Below, one piece after another: positions 26,549 to 36,471 of a DNA stretch of 64,000 nucleotides (positions are counted from its first letter, which is position 1; each line of letters starts with the position of its first letter). Origin of the DNA: Janthinobacterium sp. TND4EL3 (GTDB taxonomy: Bacteria > Pseudomonadota > Gammaproteobacteria > Burkholderiales > Burkholderiaceae_D); the NCBI RefSeq assembly GCF_900156175.1, contig NZ_FTMV01000001.1, forward strand, positions 372,001-436,000. The letters are read 5' to 3'. Under the pieces are notes generated by a model. That model was not told the origin of the DNA. It saw only the letters and a list, made by a program, of their open reading frames with translations, and did no database searches. A program made the translations under genes and the position numbers.

Positions 26549-27973
26549 ATGAACGCCGTACTCAAATCGCAACACGACTACACCATCGCCGATATCACCT
26601 TGGCCGCATGGGGCGACAAAGAAATCAAGATTGCTGAAACGGAAATGCCAGGCCTGATGGCCATCCGCGAGGAATTCGCGGCAGCGCAGCCATTGAAGGG
26701 CGCGCGCATCACCGGTTCCATCCACATGACCATCCAGACCGCCGTGCTGATCCAGACGCTGGAAGCACTGGGCGCGCAAGTGCGTTGGGCATCGTGCAAC
26801 ATTTACTCGACGCAAGATCACGCCGCCGCCGCCATCGCTGCCGCCGGCACGCCCGTGTTCGCCGTCAAGGGCGAGTCGCTGGACGACTACTGGGAATACA
26901 CGCACCGCATCTTCGAATGGCCGGATGCGGACGGCAAGGCTGTCTATTCGAACATGATCCTCGACGATGGCGGCGACGCAACCCTGCTGCTGCACCTGGG
27001 CGTGCGCGCGGAAACCGACCTGTCGGTGCTGGCCAATCCCGGCTCGGACGAAGAAATCTGCCTGTTCAACTCGATCAAGAAGCACTTGCTGGCCGACCCG
27101 ACGTGGTACTCGAAACGCCTGCCGGAAATCCTGGGCGTAACGGAAGAAACGACGACCGGCGTGCACCGTTTGTACCAGATGCACAAGGAAGGCAAGCTGG
27201 CTTTCCCTGCGATCAACGTCAACGATTCCGTCACGAAATCGAAGTTCGACAACCTGTACGGCTGCCGCGAGTCGCTGGTCGATGGCATCAAGCGCGCCAC
27301 CGACGTGATGATCGCCGGTAAAGTGGCCGTCATCGCCGGTTACGGTGACGTGGGCAAGGGTTCGGCCCAAGCCATGCGCGCCCTGTCGGCGCAAGTGTGG
27401 GTGACGGAAGTCGATCCGATCTGCGCACTGCAGGCGGCGATGGAAGGCTACCGCGTGGTCACGATGGATTACGCCTGCGAACACGGCGATATCTTCGTGA
27501 CCTGCACGGGCAACTATCACATCCTCACGCACGACCACCTGACGCGCATGAAAGACCAGGCCATCGTCTGCAACATTGGTCACTTTGACAATGAAATCGA
27601 CGTTGCTTCGTTGAAACAATACGAGTGGGAAAACATCAAGCCGCAAGTCGACCACATCATCTTCCCGTCGGGCCGCCGCATCATCCTGCTGGCCGAAGGC
27701 CGTCTGGTCAACCTCGGTTGCGGCACGGGCCACCCGTCGTACGTGATGAGCTCGTCGTTCGCCAACCAGACGATCGCCCAGATCGAGCTGTACGCGAACA
27801 CGGCCAACTACCCGGTCGGCGTGTACACCCTGCCGAAACACCTGGATGAAAAAGTCGCCCGTTTGCAACTCAAAAAGTTGAATGCGCAGCTGACGGAACT
27901 GACGCAAGAGCAAGCCGACTACATCGGCGTGCGTCAAGAAGGCCCTTATAAGCCAGAGCACTACCGTTATTAA
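26549..27973 (+). CDS. ahcY: S-adenosylhomocysteine hydrolase
   Basis: AhcY splits SAH, the product of all SAM-dependent methylations, to homocysteine and adenosine. The 474-residue protein shows [21 protein letters not shown] at the N-terminus (conserved segment), the NAD-binding [14 protein letters not shown], and the C-terminal [20 protein letters not shown] that reaches into the neighbouring subunit. I chose ATG 26549 over GTG 26546 because AAAGGAGG (26536-26543) is spaced five bases from it. It is the first gene of the riboswitch-controlled operon. Confidence 0.98.
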   Translation: MNAVLKSQHDYTIADITLAAWGDKEIKIAETEMPGLMAIREEFAAAQPLKGARITGSIHMTIQTAVLIQTLEALGAQVRWASCNIYSTQDHAAAAIAAAGTPVFAVKGESLDDYWEYTHRIFEWPDADGKAVYSNMILDDGGDATLLLHLGVRAETDLSVLANPGSDEEICLFNSIKKHLLADPTWYSKRLPEILGVTEETTTGVHRLYQMHKEGKLAFPAINVNDSVTKSKFDNLYGCRESLVDGIKRATDVMIAGKVAVIAGYGDVGKGSAQAMRALSAQVWVTEVDPICALQAAMEGYRVVTMDYACEHGDIFVTCTGNYHILTHDHLTRMKDQAIVCNIGHFDNEIDVASLKQYEWENIKPQVDHIIFPSGRRIILLAEGRLVNLGCGTGHPSYVMSSSFANQTIAQIELYANTANYPVGVYTLPKHLDEKVARLQLKKLNAQLTELTQEQADYIGVRQEGPYKPEHYRY

Positions 27974-28006
27974 TCGGTAGTCCGGGGCTGTAACTCACCC
28001 TCTGAG

Positions 28007-28027
28007 GGCCGGCGCCTGCCGCCGGCC
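28007..28027 (+). other. Intercistronic hairpin between ahcY and the holin-like gene
   Basis: GGCCGGCG and CGCCGGCC form a perfect eight-base-pair stem with a five-base loop. A second small dyad, CTACCG/CGGTAG, spans the ahcY stop (27961-27980). There is no T-run. These may protect the abundant ahcY message or lower read-through into the next two genes. Confidence 0.45.
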
Positions 28028-28054
28028 TGACCCTACTTTTGACAGGCTAGAGAA

Positions 28055-28411
28055 ATGCGCTTGCTACTGATTTGGTTTATCAATGCGGCAGCCCTGTTTG
28101 CCGTCCCCTACCTGATGCACTCGGTAACGATGAGCAGCGGCTGGACCGCGCTGCTGGCCGCTGCCGTGCTGGGGCTGGTCAATGCCCTGATCCGCCCCCT
28201 GCTGATCCTGCTGACCCTGCCCGTGACGTTCCTGTCGCTGGGCCTGTTCATTTTGATCATCAATGGCTTCATGTTCTGGCTGGTGGCGCAGATGATCGAT
28301 GGTTTCCATGTCGCCAGTTTCTGGTCGGCCGTCGGTGGTGCCATTCTGTACAGCATCATTTCCTGGGCCTTGTCGACCTTACTTTTGAGTAATGACAATG
28401 GCAACGCATAA
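28055..28411 (+). CDS. Small four-helix membrane protein of the phage-holin/YvlD-like family
   Basis: The 118-residue protein is almost wholly hydrophobic with four helices: LLLIWFINAAALFAVPYLM, ALLAAAVLGLVNALIRPLLI, VTFLSLGLFILIINGFMFW and ASFWSAVGGAILYSIISWAL. The segment GLVNALIRPLLILLTLP is the hallmark of the phage_holin_4_2/YvlD group. Despite the family name there is no phage context. It sits between ahcY and metF under the SAH riboswitch, and its stop overlaps the metF start region. Its job is unknown. The linkage hints at a role connected to methyl-cycle metabolites, but that is inference. Confidence 0.85.
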   Translation: MRLLLIWFINAAALFAVPYLMHSVTMSSGWTALLAAAVLGLVNALIRPLLILLTLPVTFLSLGLFILIINGFMFWLVAQMIDGFHVASFWSAVGGAILYSIISWALSTLLLSNDNGNA

Positions 28412-29228
28412 CTTCAGTATCGAGTTTTTCCCGCCGAAAACCCCGGAAGGGGCGGAAAAGCTGCGCGCCACGCGTGTCAAGTTGTCTGAATTGCATCCGA
28501 AGTATTTCTCGGTGACGTTCGGCGCGGGCGGCACGACGCAGCAGGGCACGCTGGACACCGTGCGCGAGATCCTGGCGGCCGGCGAGCAAGCCGCGCCCCA
28601 CCTGTCTTGCGTGGGCGGCTCGCGCGCATCGATCCGCGCCGTGCTGGCCGACTTCAAGGCGGCCGGCGTGAACCGCATCGTGGCGTTACGGGGCGACTTG
28701 CCCAGCGGCTATGGCGCCTCGGGCGAGTTCCGTTACGCCAACGAGCTGGTGGAATTCATCCGCGCCGAGACGGGCGACCATTTTCATATCGAAGTGGCCG
28801 CCTATCCGGAAGTGCATCCGCAAGCCCGTTCGCCGCAAGACGACCTGCAGGCGTTTGCGCGCAAGGTGCAGGCCGGCGCCAATGCGGCCATCACCCAGTA
28901 CTTCTACAATGCCGACGCGTATTTCCAGTTTGTCGAGCAGACGCAGAAGCTGGGCATCAACGTGCCCATCGTGGCCGGCATCATGCCGATCACGAATTAC
29001 ACCCAGCTGATGCGCTTTTCGGACATGTGCGGCGCGGAAATTCCTCGCTGGGTGCGTCTGAAACTGGCCAGCTTCGGCGACGACAGCGCGTCCATCAAGG
29101 CCTTCGGCCTGGACGTGGTGACGGGCCTGTGCGAACGCCTGCTGGAAGGCGGCGCGCCAGGCTTGCATTTCTATAGCATGAACCAGGCGGCGCCGACGAC
29201 GGCCTTGTGGCAGCGCCTGGTGAAGTAG
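28392..29228 (+). CDS. metF: Methylenetetrahydrofolate reductase
   Basis: MetF reduces 5,10-methylene- to 5-methyl-tetrahydrofolate, the methyl donor for methionine remaking. The 278-residue protein begins with ATHNFSIEFFPPKTPEGAEKL (catalytic Glu region) and shows FSVTFGAGGTTQQGT, VALRGDLPSGYG and ITQYFYNADAYF, all MetF signatures. It overlaps the holin-like gene by 20 bases. ATG 28392 and ATG 28398 are both possible; a GAG is spaced better from the second. With ahcY it completes the homocysteine-to-methionine branch. Confidence 0.96.
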   Translation: MTMATHNFSIEFFPPKTPEGAEKLRATRVKLSELHPKYFSVTFGAGGTTQQGTLDTVREILAAGEQAAPHLSCVGGSRASIRAVLADFKAAGVNRIVALRGDLPSGYGASGEFRYANELVEFIRAETGDHFHIEVAAYPEVHPQARSPQDDLQAFARKVQAGANAAITQYFYNADAYFQFVEQTQKLGINVPIVAGIMPITNYTQLMRFSDMCGAEIPRWVRLKLASFGDDSASIKAFGLDVVTGLCERLLEGGAPGLHFYSMNQAAPTTALWQRLVK

Positions 29229-29247
29229 TAGCTCGGGCTTACAGCGC

Positions 29248-29850
29248 CTAACGGTAAAGATCGCCCTCGGTCACGATGTGATCGAGGGCGATGTCGTATT
29301 CGCCGTTGGGAAAACTTGCCGCCAGGCAGGCATAGGCGATGCCGAGCGTGCGCGGACGGGGCGTTTGGGCCAGCGTGCGGTCGTAATAGCCGCCGCCATA
29401 GCCGAGGCGAAAGCGTTCCTGGTTAAAACCCAGGCAGGGCACGAGCAGGGCCGCCGGTGCCGGGCGCAGGCGCAATTGCGCCGGTACGGCCACGCCCATG
29501 CCATCCTTGACCATCGCTTCGCCCGGTGTCCAGTCGGAAAATGCCAGCGGCGCATGCTTTTCCAGCACCACCGGCAAGCTTAATTGCACGCCGCGCGCGG
29601 CCAGCTGTGCATATGCCTCGTGCAAGTCGGGCTCGCCGTGCAGGGGCCAGTACACGCCCAGTTCCTTGATATTTTCTTGCGCGCACCAGTCCAGCAGGCG
29701 CTGCACGATGGCCGTATCCCACCTTACTCGCGTAGCCTCGGGCAGGGCGCGCCTGGCCGCCAGCAGGGCTTTGCGCAAGCCGGCTTTTTCCTGTGGCGCA
29801 ATGGGTGGCCGTGTAGCCGGGTCGCATGTTATTCTAGGGTCGCTATTCAT
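29248..29850 (-). CDS. 5-formyltetrahydrofolate cyclo-ligase
   Basis: This enzyme (Fau/YgfA family) returns 5-formyltetrahydrofolate to the folate pool using ATP. From the ATG at 29850 (MNSDPRITCD) the product is 200 residues. A frame open to 31065 is an antisense artefact of slt. Motifs are LRKALLAARRALP, LGVYWPLHGEPDL, LLVPCLGFNQERFRLGYGGG and YYDRTLA. The placement next to metF (convergent, 19 bases apart) keeps folate genes together. It is divergent from slt, with only 27 bases between the two start codons. Confidence 0.93.
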   Translation of the reverse strand: MNSDPRITCDPATRPPIAPQEKAGLRKALLAARRALPEATRVRWDTAIVQRLLDWCAQENIKELGVYWPLHGEPDLHEAYAQLAARGVQLSLPVVLEKHAPLAFSDWTPGEAMVKDGMGVAVPAQLRLRPAPAALLVPCLGFNQERFRLGYGGGYYDRTLAQTPRPRTLGIAYACLAASFPNGEYDIALDHIVTEGDLYR

Positions 29851-29877
29851 ATCACCATCAAGATTGAGAGTCGTACA

Positions 29878-31875
29878 TTGATTTCCCCACTGAAATGGAT
29901 TGCCGGCTCGATGCTGTGTGCCGCATCGGCCTTGTCTCCCCTGGCCGCCCTGGCCCAGGTGTCCGCCACTGTCTCCCCTGCCGCCGCGCTGGCGTCCGAT
30001 ACGCGCAGCGAGGACGATGCCTTCCTGCTGCTGCGCGACGCCGCGCGCAAGGATGACGTCGAAAAAGCCGACTTTTATGCGGCACGGCTGACGAATTACC
30101 AGATTCCATCGTATGTCGACTATTATCGGCTGAAACCGCGCATCAAGCAGTTGACCGAGGCGCAATTTCGCGATTACCTGAACCGCTACAAGGGCAGCGC
30201 CATCGCCGACCGCTTCCGCAACGACTGGCTGCTGGAGCTGGGCCGCAAGCGCGACTGGGTCGTGTTCGATGAGCAATATCCGCAATTCGCGCTCGACGAC
30301 GACACCCAGCTCAAGTGCTATGCCCTGATGTCGCGCGCCGCCAAGGGGCAGAACGTGGCGCCCGAGGCGCGCAACCTGCTCGTCTCGCCACCGGGCTATG
30401 GCGAAGCGTGCGGCAGCCTGATCGCCGCACTGGCGCAAAATGGCCAGTTCGACGCGAACGATCTGTGGGCGCAGATCCGCCTGGCGGGCCAGACGAATGC
30501 CACCGGCCCGGCGCGCCGCATCGCGCTGCTGCTGGGCGCGTCCGACGCGAAGATGGCGCAAGCCATCGACTTGCCCGCACTGATGCTGGCCAAGGGGCCG
30601 GGCCCCAGTCGCGCCGACCATGAAATGTACCTGGTGGCCATCGGCCGCATGGCGAAAAGCACCTTGAAACTGGGCGTGGTGGCCCTGCAAAAGGCCAGTC
30701 CGTCCCTCACGCCGCAGGAGCAAGCCATCGGCTGGTCCAACCTGGCTTTGCAGGCATCGTATTCGCTGGCGCCGGAAGCGTTCGAGTATTGGCAAAAAGC
30801 CAATGGCGCTCCGTTGACCCTGGAGCAGATGCAGTGGAAAACGCGCATTGCCTTGCGCGAAGGAAACTGGCCCATGGTGAAATCCAGCATCCAGGCCATG
30901 CCGGCCTCGCTGCGCACGGACCCTACCTGGGTCTACTGGCTGGCGCGCGCGCAGCAGGCCGAAACGCCGGGCCGCCCGAATGCGCAGGCCGACGTCCTGT
31001 ACCGCACGATTGCCGACCAGTCGAATTTCTACGGCTTGCTGGCCAATGAAGAGCTGGGCAACCACCTGGTGCTGCCGCCACCTGGCCAGCCCGTCAGTCC
31101 CACGGAAATCGCCGCCATGGCTGCCAACCCGGGCCTGCAGCGGGCGTTAAAATTCTTCAATATGCGCTTGCGCTTCGAAGGCACGCGCGAGTGGAACTGG
31201 GAATTGCGTTCGATGACGGACAGGCAACATCTGGCCGCCGCGGAGTTTGCGCGCCAGAACAATGTGCTCGACCGCATGGTCAACACCTCCGACCGCACGC
31301 GCCTGGAAGTGGACTATACGCAACGCTACCCGACGCCGCACGACGACGTCATGCATCCGGCCACGCAAACCCTGGGTCTGGACAAGGCCTGGGTGTATGG
31401 CTTGATCCGCCAGGAATCGCGCTTCATCATGGATGCGCAGTCGCATGTGGGCGCGTCCGGTTTGATGCAGGTCATGCCGTCGACGGCCCGTTATGTCGCC
31501 AAGAAGATTGGTCTCACCGATTTCGTCACGGAAACCCTGAGCGACGTGCGCACGAATGTCTTGCTGGGCACGAATTACCTGAACATGGTGCTTGGCGGCC
31601 TGGACGGTTCGCAAGTGCTGGCCAGCGCCGCCTACAATGCGGGGCCGGGGCGCTTGCGCATCTGGCGCGCCACCATGACGCGTCCGCTGGAAGGCGCCGT
31701 CTTTGCCGAAACGATCCCGTACACGGAAACGCGCGGCTACGTGAAGAACGTGATGGCCAACGCCACGTATTACGCAGCCCTGTTCGAGAAGAGCCCGCAG
31801 TCGCTGAAGGCGCGCCTGGGCACCGTGGGACCGAAAAACAGCGCCGTCGCGGCCGATTTGCCATCATCCAATTAA
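29878..31875 (+). CDS. slt: Soluble lytic murein transglycosylase (Slt70 type)
   Basis: Slt cleaves peptidoglycan glycan strands in the periplasm, leaving 1,6-anhydro ends. I use the TTG at 29878, which gives ISPLKWIAGSMLCAASALSP and a good signal peptide ending near LAALAQ, with GAGAG upstream. ATG 29911 would cut into the signal. The product is 665 residues. Helical superhelix repeats fill about 40-470, then the catalytic domain with GLIRQESRFIMDA (catalytic Glu), GLMQVMPSTA and AYNAGPGRL. Start choice is uncertain, but identity is not. Confidence 0.93.
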   Translation: MISPLKWIAGSMLCAASALSPLAALAQVSATVSPAAALASDTRSEDDAFLLLRDAARKDDVEKADFYAARLTNYQIPSYVDYYRLKPRIKQLTEAQFRDYLNRYKGSAIADRFRNDWLLELGRKRDWVVFDEQYPQFALDDDTQLKCYALMSRAAKGQNVAPEARNLLVSPPGYGEACGSLIAALAQNGQFDANDLWAQIRLAGQTNATGPARRIALLLGASDAKMAQAIDLPALMLAKGPGPSRADHEMYLVAIGRMAKSTLKLGVVALQKASPSLTPQEQAIGWSNLALQASYSLAPEAFEYWQKANGAPLTLEQMQWKTRIALREGNWPMVKSSIQAMPASLRTDPTWVYWLARAQQAETPGRPNAQADVLYRTIADQSNFYGLLANEELGNHLVLPPPGQPVSPTEIAAMAANPGLQRALKFFNMRLRFEGTREWNWELRSMTDRQHLAAAEFARQNNVLDRMVNTSDRTRLEVDYTQRYPTPHDDVMHPATQTLGLDKAWVYGLIRQESRFIMDAQSHVGASGLMQVMPSTARYVAKKIGLTDFVTETLSDVRTNVLLGTNYLNMVLGGLDGSQVLASAAYNAGPGRLRIWRATMTRPLEGAVFAETIPYTETRGYVKNVMANATYYAALFEKSPQSLKARLGTVGPKNSAVAADLPSSN

Positions 31876-31887
31876 AGATCGCTGACC

Positions 31888-32604
31888 ATGCAAACCACCA
31901 TCCTTGACCCCAGCCTGACGCAAGCCCTGGCCGCCGCGCGCGAGCCAGGTTTGACCCTGATTATCGGCAACAAGAATTACTCGTCGTGGTCGATGCGTCC
32001 CTGGGTGGCCATGACGGCCTTTGGCATCCCGTTCCAGGAAGTGCGCGTGCTGCTCGACCAGCAGGACACGGCGACGAAAATCGCCGCCTATTCTGCCTGT
32101 GGCCGCGTGCCCGTGCTGCTGGCGGGCGAAATGACGATCTGGGACAGCCTGGCCATCTGCGAATACCTGGCCGAGCAGTTTCCTGATAAACACCTGTGGC
32201 CGCAGGACGTGGCCGCGCGCGCCATGGCGCGTTGTGTCTGCGCGGAAATGCATTCCGGTTTCACCGGCTTGCGCACGGACATGTCGATGAATATCAAGGC
32301 GAAGTTGCCGGGCCGTGGCCGCACGGCCGCCGCGCAGGCCGACATCGGCCGCATCAGCGAAATCTGGGAAGAGTGTTTATCCCGCTTTGGCCACCACCAG
32401 TTCCTGTTTGGCGAGTTTTCCATCGCCGATGCGTATTTCGCGCCCGTCGTCATGCGTTTCCGCACCTATGGCGTGTCGCTGGCGCCGGCGCTGAACGCGT
32501 ATTGCGAGCGCGTGCAGGCGCACCCGGCCGTGGCCCGCTGGATCACGGAAGCGCTGGCGGAGACGGAAGTCGCTGCCAAGCACGACGCGGAACTGCCTGA
32601 TTAA
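31888..32604 (+). CDS. Glutathione S-transferase family protein
   Basis: The 238-residue cytosolic protein has a thioredoxin-like N-terminal domain with NKNYSSWSMRPWVAM, where Ser residues are placed to activate glutathione, and CGRVPVLLAGEMTIWDSLAI, which contains the cis-Pro and the Asp-Ser glutathione-contact pair. An all-helical C-terminal domain with FSIADAYFAPVVMR follows. It resembles the YfcF-like group. The substrate cannot be predicted. It starts 12 bases after slt and is followed 12 bases later by cca, so the three may be co-transcribed. Confidence 0.92.
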   Translation: MQTTILDPSLTQALAAAREPGLTLIIGNKNYSSWSMRPWVAMTAFGIPFQEVRVLLDQQDTATKIAAYSACGRVPVLLAGEMTIWDSLAICEYLAEQFPDKHLWPQDVAARAMARCVCAEMHSGFTGLRTDMSMNIKAKLPGRGRTAAAQADIGRISEIWEECLSRFGHHQFLFGEFSIADAYFAPVVMRFRTYGVSLAPALNAYCERVQAHPAVARWITEALAETEVAAKHDAELPD

Positions 32605-32616
32605 GAAAAGAGTGTT

Positions 32617-33714
32617 ATGAAGATATACACGGTCGGTGGCGCGGTGCGCGACCAACTGCTGGGCTTGCCCGTGAAAGACCACGACCACGTCGTCGTCGGC
32701 GCCACGCCGGAAGACATGCTGCGCCAGGGCTTCCGCCCCGTCGGCAAGGATTTTCCCGTCTTCCTGCACCCGCAGACGCAGGAAGAATACGCGCTGGCCC
32801 GCACGGAACGCAAGACGGCCCCCGGCTACCGGGGTTTCGTCTTCCACACGGCGCCCGACGTCACGCTGGAGGACGATCTGGTGCGGCGCGATCTGACCAT
32901 CAACGCCATCGCGCAAGCCGAGGACGGTACCTTGACCGACCCGTTCGGCGGCATTCAGGATATCGAGAACAGAATCTTCCGCCACGTCTCCGACGCGTTC
33001 GGCGAAGATCCCGTGCGCATCCTGCGCCTGGCCCGCTTTGCCGCCCGTTTCGACGCTTTTACCGTGGCGCCGGCCACCATGGCCCTGATGCGCCGGATGG
33101 TGCTTGATGGCGAAGTCGATGCCCTCGTGGCCGAGCGCGTGTGGCAGGAAGTGGCGAAAGGACTGATGGAAGCGCGGCCGTCGCGCATGCTGACGGTGCT
33201 GCACGAGTGCGGCGCACTGGCGCGCATCATGGGCGAAATCACCATCAGCGAGCGCTTGCTGCAGGTCGTCGACCATGCCGCCGCGCAAGGTCATGACTTG
33301 CCCGTGCGCTTTGCCGCCTTGATGCTGCATTTGAGCAAGGATGCCATCGAGCAGCTGGGCGAGCGCCTGCGCGTGCCCAACGAGTGCCGCGAACTGGCCG
33401 TCATGGCGGCGCGCGAGCTGGACAATATCAACGGCGCGCTGGACTTGGGCGCCGAGGCCATCGTCAGTCTGTGCGAACGCTGCGACGGCTTGCGCAAGCC
33501 GCAGCGCTTCGCGCAACTGCTGCAGGCGGTGGCGTGCGATGGGCTGGTCGCCGGCGACTTCCCCCAGGCGGCGCGGCTGCAGGGCGGGCTGGACGCGGCG
33601 CGCGGCGTGAATGCGGGCGCGCTGGCGCAGGGCTGTACGGAGCCGAAACGCATCCCCGAAGTCATCCATGCGGCACGGGTGGCGGCCGTGGCGGCCTTCC
33701 TGGCCCAGGCTTGA
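32617..33714 (+). CDS. cca: CCA-adding tRNA nucleotidyltransferase with degenerate HD domain
   Basis: Cca adds or repairs the 3' CCA of tRNAs. The 365-residue protein has the nucleotidyltransferase core VGGAVRDQLLGLPVKDHDHVV, the ERKTAPGYRGF motif, DLVRRDLTINAIAQ and DPFGGIQDIENRIFRHVSDAF. The C-terminal part corresponds to the HD phosphohydrolase domain of Escherichia coli Cca, but where that enzyme has CHDLGKG this one has LHLSKD. The Asp of the HD pair is therefore lost and the protein is shorter (365 against about 412). CCA addition should be intact; the phosphatase/phosphodiesterase activity is probably lost. Confidence 0.95.
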   Translation: MKIYTVGGAVRDQLLGLPVKDHDHVVVGATPEDMLRQGFRPVGKDFPVFLHPQTQEEYALARTERKTAPGYRGFVFHTAPDVTLEDDLVRRDLTINAIAQAEDGTLTDPFGGIQDIENRIFRHVSDAFGEDPVRILRLARFAARFDAFTVAPATMALMRRMVLDGEVDALVAERVWQEVAKGLMEARPSRMLTVLHECGALARIMGEITISERLLQVVDHAAAQGHDLPVRFAALMLHLSKDAIEQLGERLRVPNECRELAVMAARELDNINGALDLGAEAIVSLCERCDGLRKPQRFAQLLQAVACDGLVAGDFPQAARLQGGLDAARGVNAGALAQGCTEPKRIPEVIHAARVAAVAAFLAQA

Positions 33715-33801
33715 ATGGCGGGAATAGGCTACAATGGCGCCACAATGCTGCACTGCACAATGTCGGCCTGACGTGCCGCCGTACCGCCCCCAGGAGTTGT
33801 C

Positions 33802-34506
33802 GTGACCTTACCCAAGCTGTTTCAAAACCCGTTTCGCCGCTGGCTCAGCCGTAGCGGCGGCGGGCGTCCAACCGTGCTCGTCAAGCAATTGCATGAGCGC
33901 GACCGGCGCCGCATGATGAAGCATTTCCTGTTGCTGGAAAAAAGCGACCGCCTGCTGCGCTTCGGCAGCGCCTTGCCCGATGAACTGGTGGCCCAGTACG
34001 TGCAAAAGATGGATTTTTCGCGCGACATGGTCTATGGGGTCTACAGCAGCACCTTCAAACTGGTGGGCGTGGGGCACCTGGCGTTCGCGCCGAAGGACAA
34101 GTCGCCGGCAAAAAGCGTGGTGACGGACAAGGAGCAGGTGGCGGAATTTGGCGTGTCCGTGTCGAAATCCATGCGCGGCATGGGCGTGGGCTCGAAACTG
34201 TTCGAGCGGGCGGCAATTCACTGCCGTAACAACGATGTCGATACCCTGTACATGCACTGTTTATCGTCGAACAAGACGATGATGCATATCGCCAAGAAGG
34301 CGGGCATGGAAATCCAGCGCGACTATGGCGAAGCTGATGCCTATTTGAAACTGTTGCCACCGAACCCGACCAGCATGCTGCAGGAAGCCGTGCAGGAGCA
34401 GTTCGCCATGTTCGACTATACGTTCAAGGCCAATGCGCGCGCCGCGTTCAAGCTGTGGGATCGCTTGCCGGGGCGCAAGAAGAAGCCCGGGCCACCATCA
34501 CAATAA
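33802..34506 (+). CDS. GNAT-family N-acetyltransferase
   Basis: The start is GTG at 33802 with AGGAG five bases upstream. The 234-residue protein begins with a basic stretch and then a GNAT fold: VKQLHERDRRRMMKHFLLL, VYGVYSSTFKLVGVGHLAF, and the acetyl-CoA loop VSVSKSMRGMGVGSKLFERAA (Q/RxxGxG/A as RGMGVG). AGMEIQRDYGEADAYLKL closes the domain. The last 50 residues are basic and Pro-rich. The substrate is unknown. Its end overlaps that of the convergent lrp-type gene by nine bases. Confidence 0.88.
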   Translation: MTLPKLFQNPFRRWLSRSGGGRPTVLVKQLHERDRRRMMKHFLLLEKSDRLLRFGSALPDELVAQYVQKMDFSRDMVYGVYSSTFKLVGVGHLAFAPKDKSPAKSVVTDKEQVAEFGVSVSKSMRGMGVGSKLFERAAIHCRNNDVDTLYMHCLSSNKTMMHIAKKAGMEIQRDYGEADAYLKLLPPNPTSMLQEAVQEQFAMFDYTFKANARAAFKLWDRLPGRKKKPGPPSQ

Positions 34507-35022
34507 GGGCAGGGCCGTCGTATCCTTGATGCGCTGCAAGGCAAAGCTCGATTTCACGTCCAGCACGGCCGGGTGGCGCAGCAGGGTCGCCATCATGAAG
34601 CGCGAAAAGTGTTCCATGTCTTCCACGTGCACGCGCAACAGATAGTCCATTTCGCCCGTCATCGCATAGCAGGCCACCACTTCCGGCCATTGCGCCACGG
34701 CCACGGCGAAGTCGGCGCGCGGCGAGGTATTCGTCACCAGATTCGGCGCCAGCACGCGTGCCGTGCTGTGGGCGGTGGCGTCGCTGTGCTTTTCCAGCCG
34801 CACGTTGACGTAGGCAAGCAGGCCCAGGCCGATCTTTTCCGGGTCCAGCAGGGCCACGTACTGGCGGATCACGCCCGCTTCTTCCAGCCGTTTGACGCGG
34901 CGCAAGCATGGCGACGGCGACAGGCTGACCTGCTCGGCCACGTCCTGATTCGACAGGCGGCCATCGGCCTGCAGGACGGCGAGGATCTTGCGATCCGTTT
35001 TATCCAGCGTAATTTTGCTCAT
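34498..35022 (-). CDS. Lrp/AsnC-family transcriptional regulator
   Basis: From the ATG at 35022 (GGAGGAAGC upstream) the product is 174 residues. An N-terminal winged helix (LDKTDRKILAVLQADGRLSN, then QDVAEQVSLSPSPCLRRVKR) is joined to the RAM ligand-binding domain (AVAVAQWPEVVACYAMTGEM then DYLLRVHVEDMEHF). These regulators sense amino acids. It is divergent from hppD and iorAB, so an aromatic amino acid or its keto-acid is a reasonable guess for the ligand. A near-perfect dyad lies 26-40 bases upstream of its start. Confidence 0.93.
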   Translation of the reverse strand: MSKITLDKTDRKILAVLQADGRLSNQDVAEQVSLSPSPCLRRVKRLEEAGVIRQYVALLDPEKIGLGLLAYVNVRLEKHSDATAHSTARVLAPNLVTNTSPRADFAVAVAQWPEVVACYAMTGEMDYLLRVHVEDMEHFSRFMMATLLRHPAVLDVKSSFALQRIKDTTALPLL

Positions 35023-35047
35023 GCTTCCTCCGGTGGTTCTTGTTTCA

Positions 35048-35062
35048 CGCAATATTATTGCG
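35048..35062. promoter_or_regulatory. Perfect inverted repeat between lrp-type gene and hppD, candidate operator
   Basis: CGCAATA-T-TATTGCG is a perfect 7+1+7 dyad, the size and AT-rich centre typical of Lrp/AsnC sites. A second small palindrome, AATCATGATT, follows at 35065-35074. The first lies 26-40 bases before the regulator start, where it would block it, and about 65-80 bases before the presumed hppD transcription start, where it could activate. Confidence 0.55.
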
Positions 35063-35115
35063 CAAATCATGATTGTTCGGGAGATCTTTGGCATTTAATG
35101 CCCGTGACCCGCGCC

Positions 35116-35121
35116 TATACT
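35116..35121 (+). promoter_or_regulatory. Probable -10 element of hppD
   Basis: TATACT lies 27 bases before the hppD ribosome site region and matches the -10 consensus at five of six bases. No good -35 is present at 16-18 bases; TTGGCA at 35088-35093 is 22 bases away. This fits a promoter that needs an activator. Confidence 0.45.
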
Positions 35122-35147
35122 GTGCGCTACTTCTTGGAGGAGACATC

Positions 35148-36275
<1,128 letters not shown>

Positions 36276-36471
36276 GTATTGTCCTGTAACAAATAGTAGT
36301 AAAAAAGGCAGTAGCACGGGAGTGCAGCGCAGCAAAGAACTGCGCGCCTTCCTGTGGTAGTCTACGACAAACAAGTCATTTTTCCGCACCGGCATGCTCA
36401 CAAAGCGCTGCCGGTACGTGTGAGTTCAACCGACTTTGCACGCGTAGCACAGAGAATAATGGAGACAAGTA

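Noticed and set aside
29850..31065. Long N-terminal extension of the 5-formyltetrahydrofolate cyclo-ligase frame
   Set aside because: The open frame lies opposite slt and is not related to the enzyme. The normal family start is at 29850.
36333..36352. GCGCAG/CTGCGC hairpin after hppD as a terminator
   Set aside because: Only six base pairs with no T-run; too weak to call.
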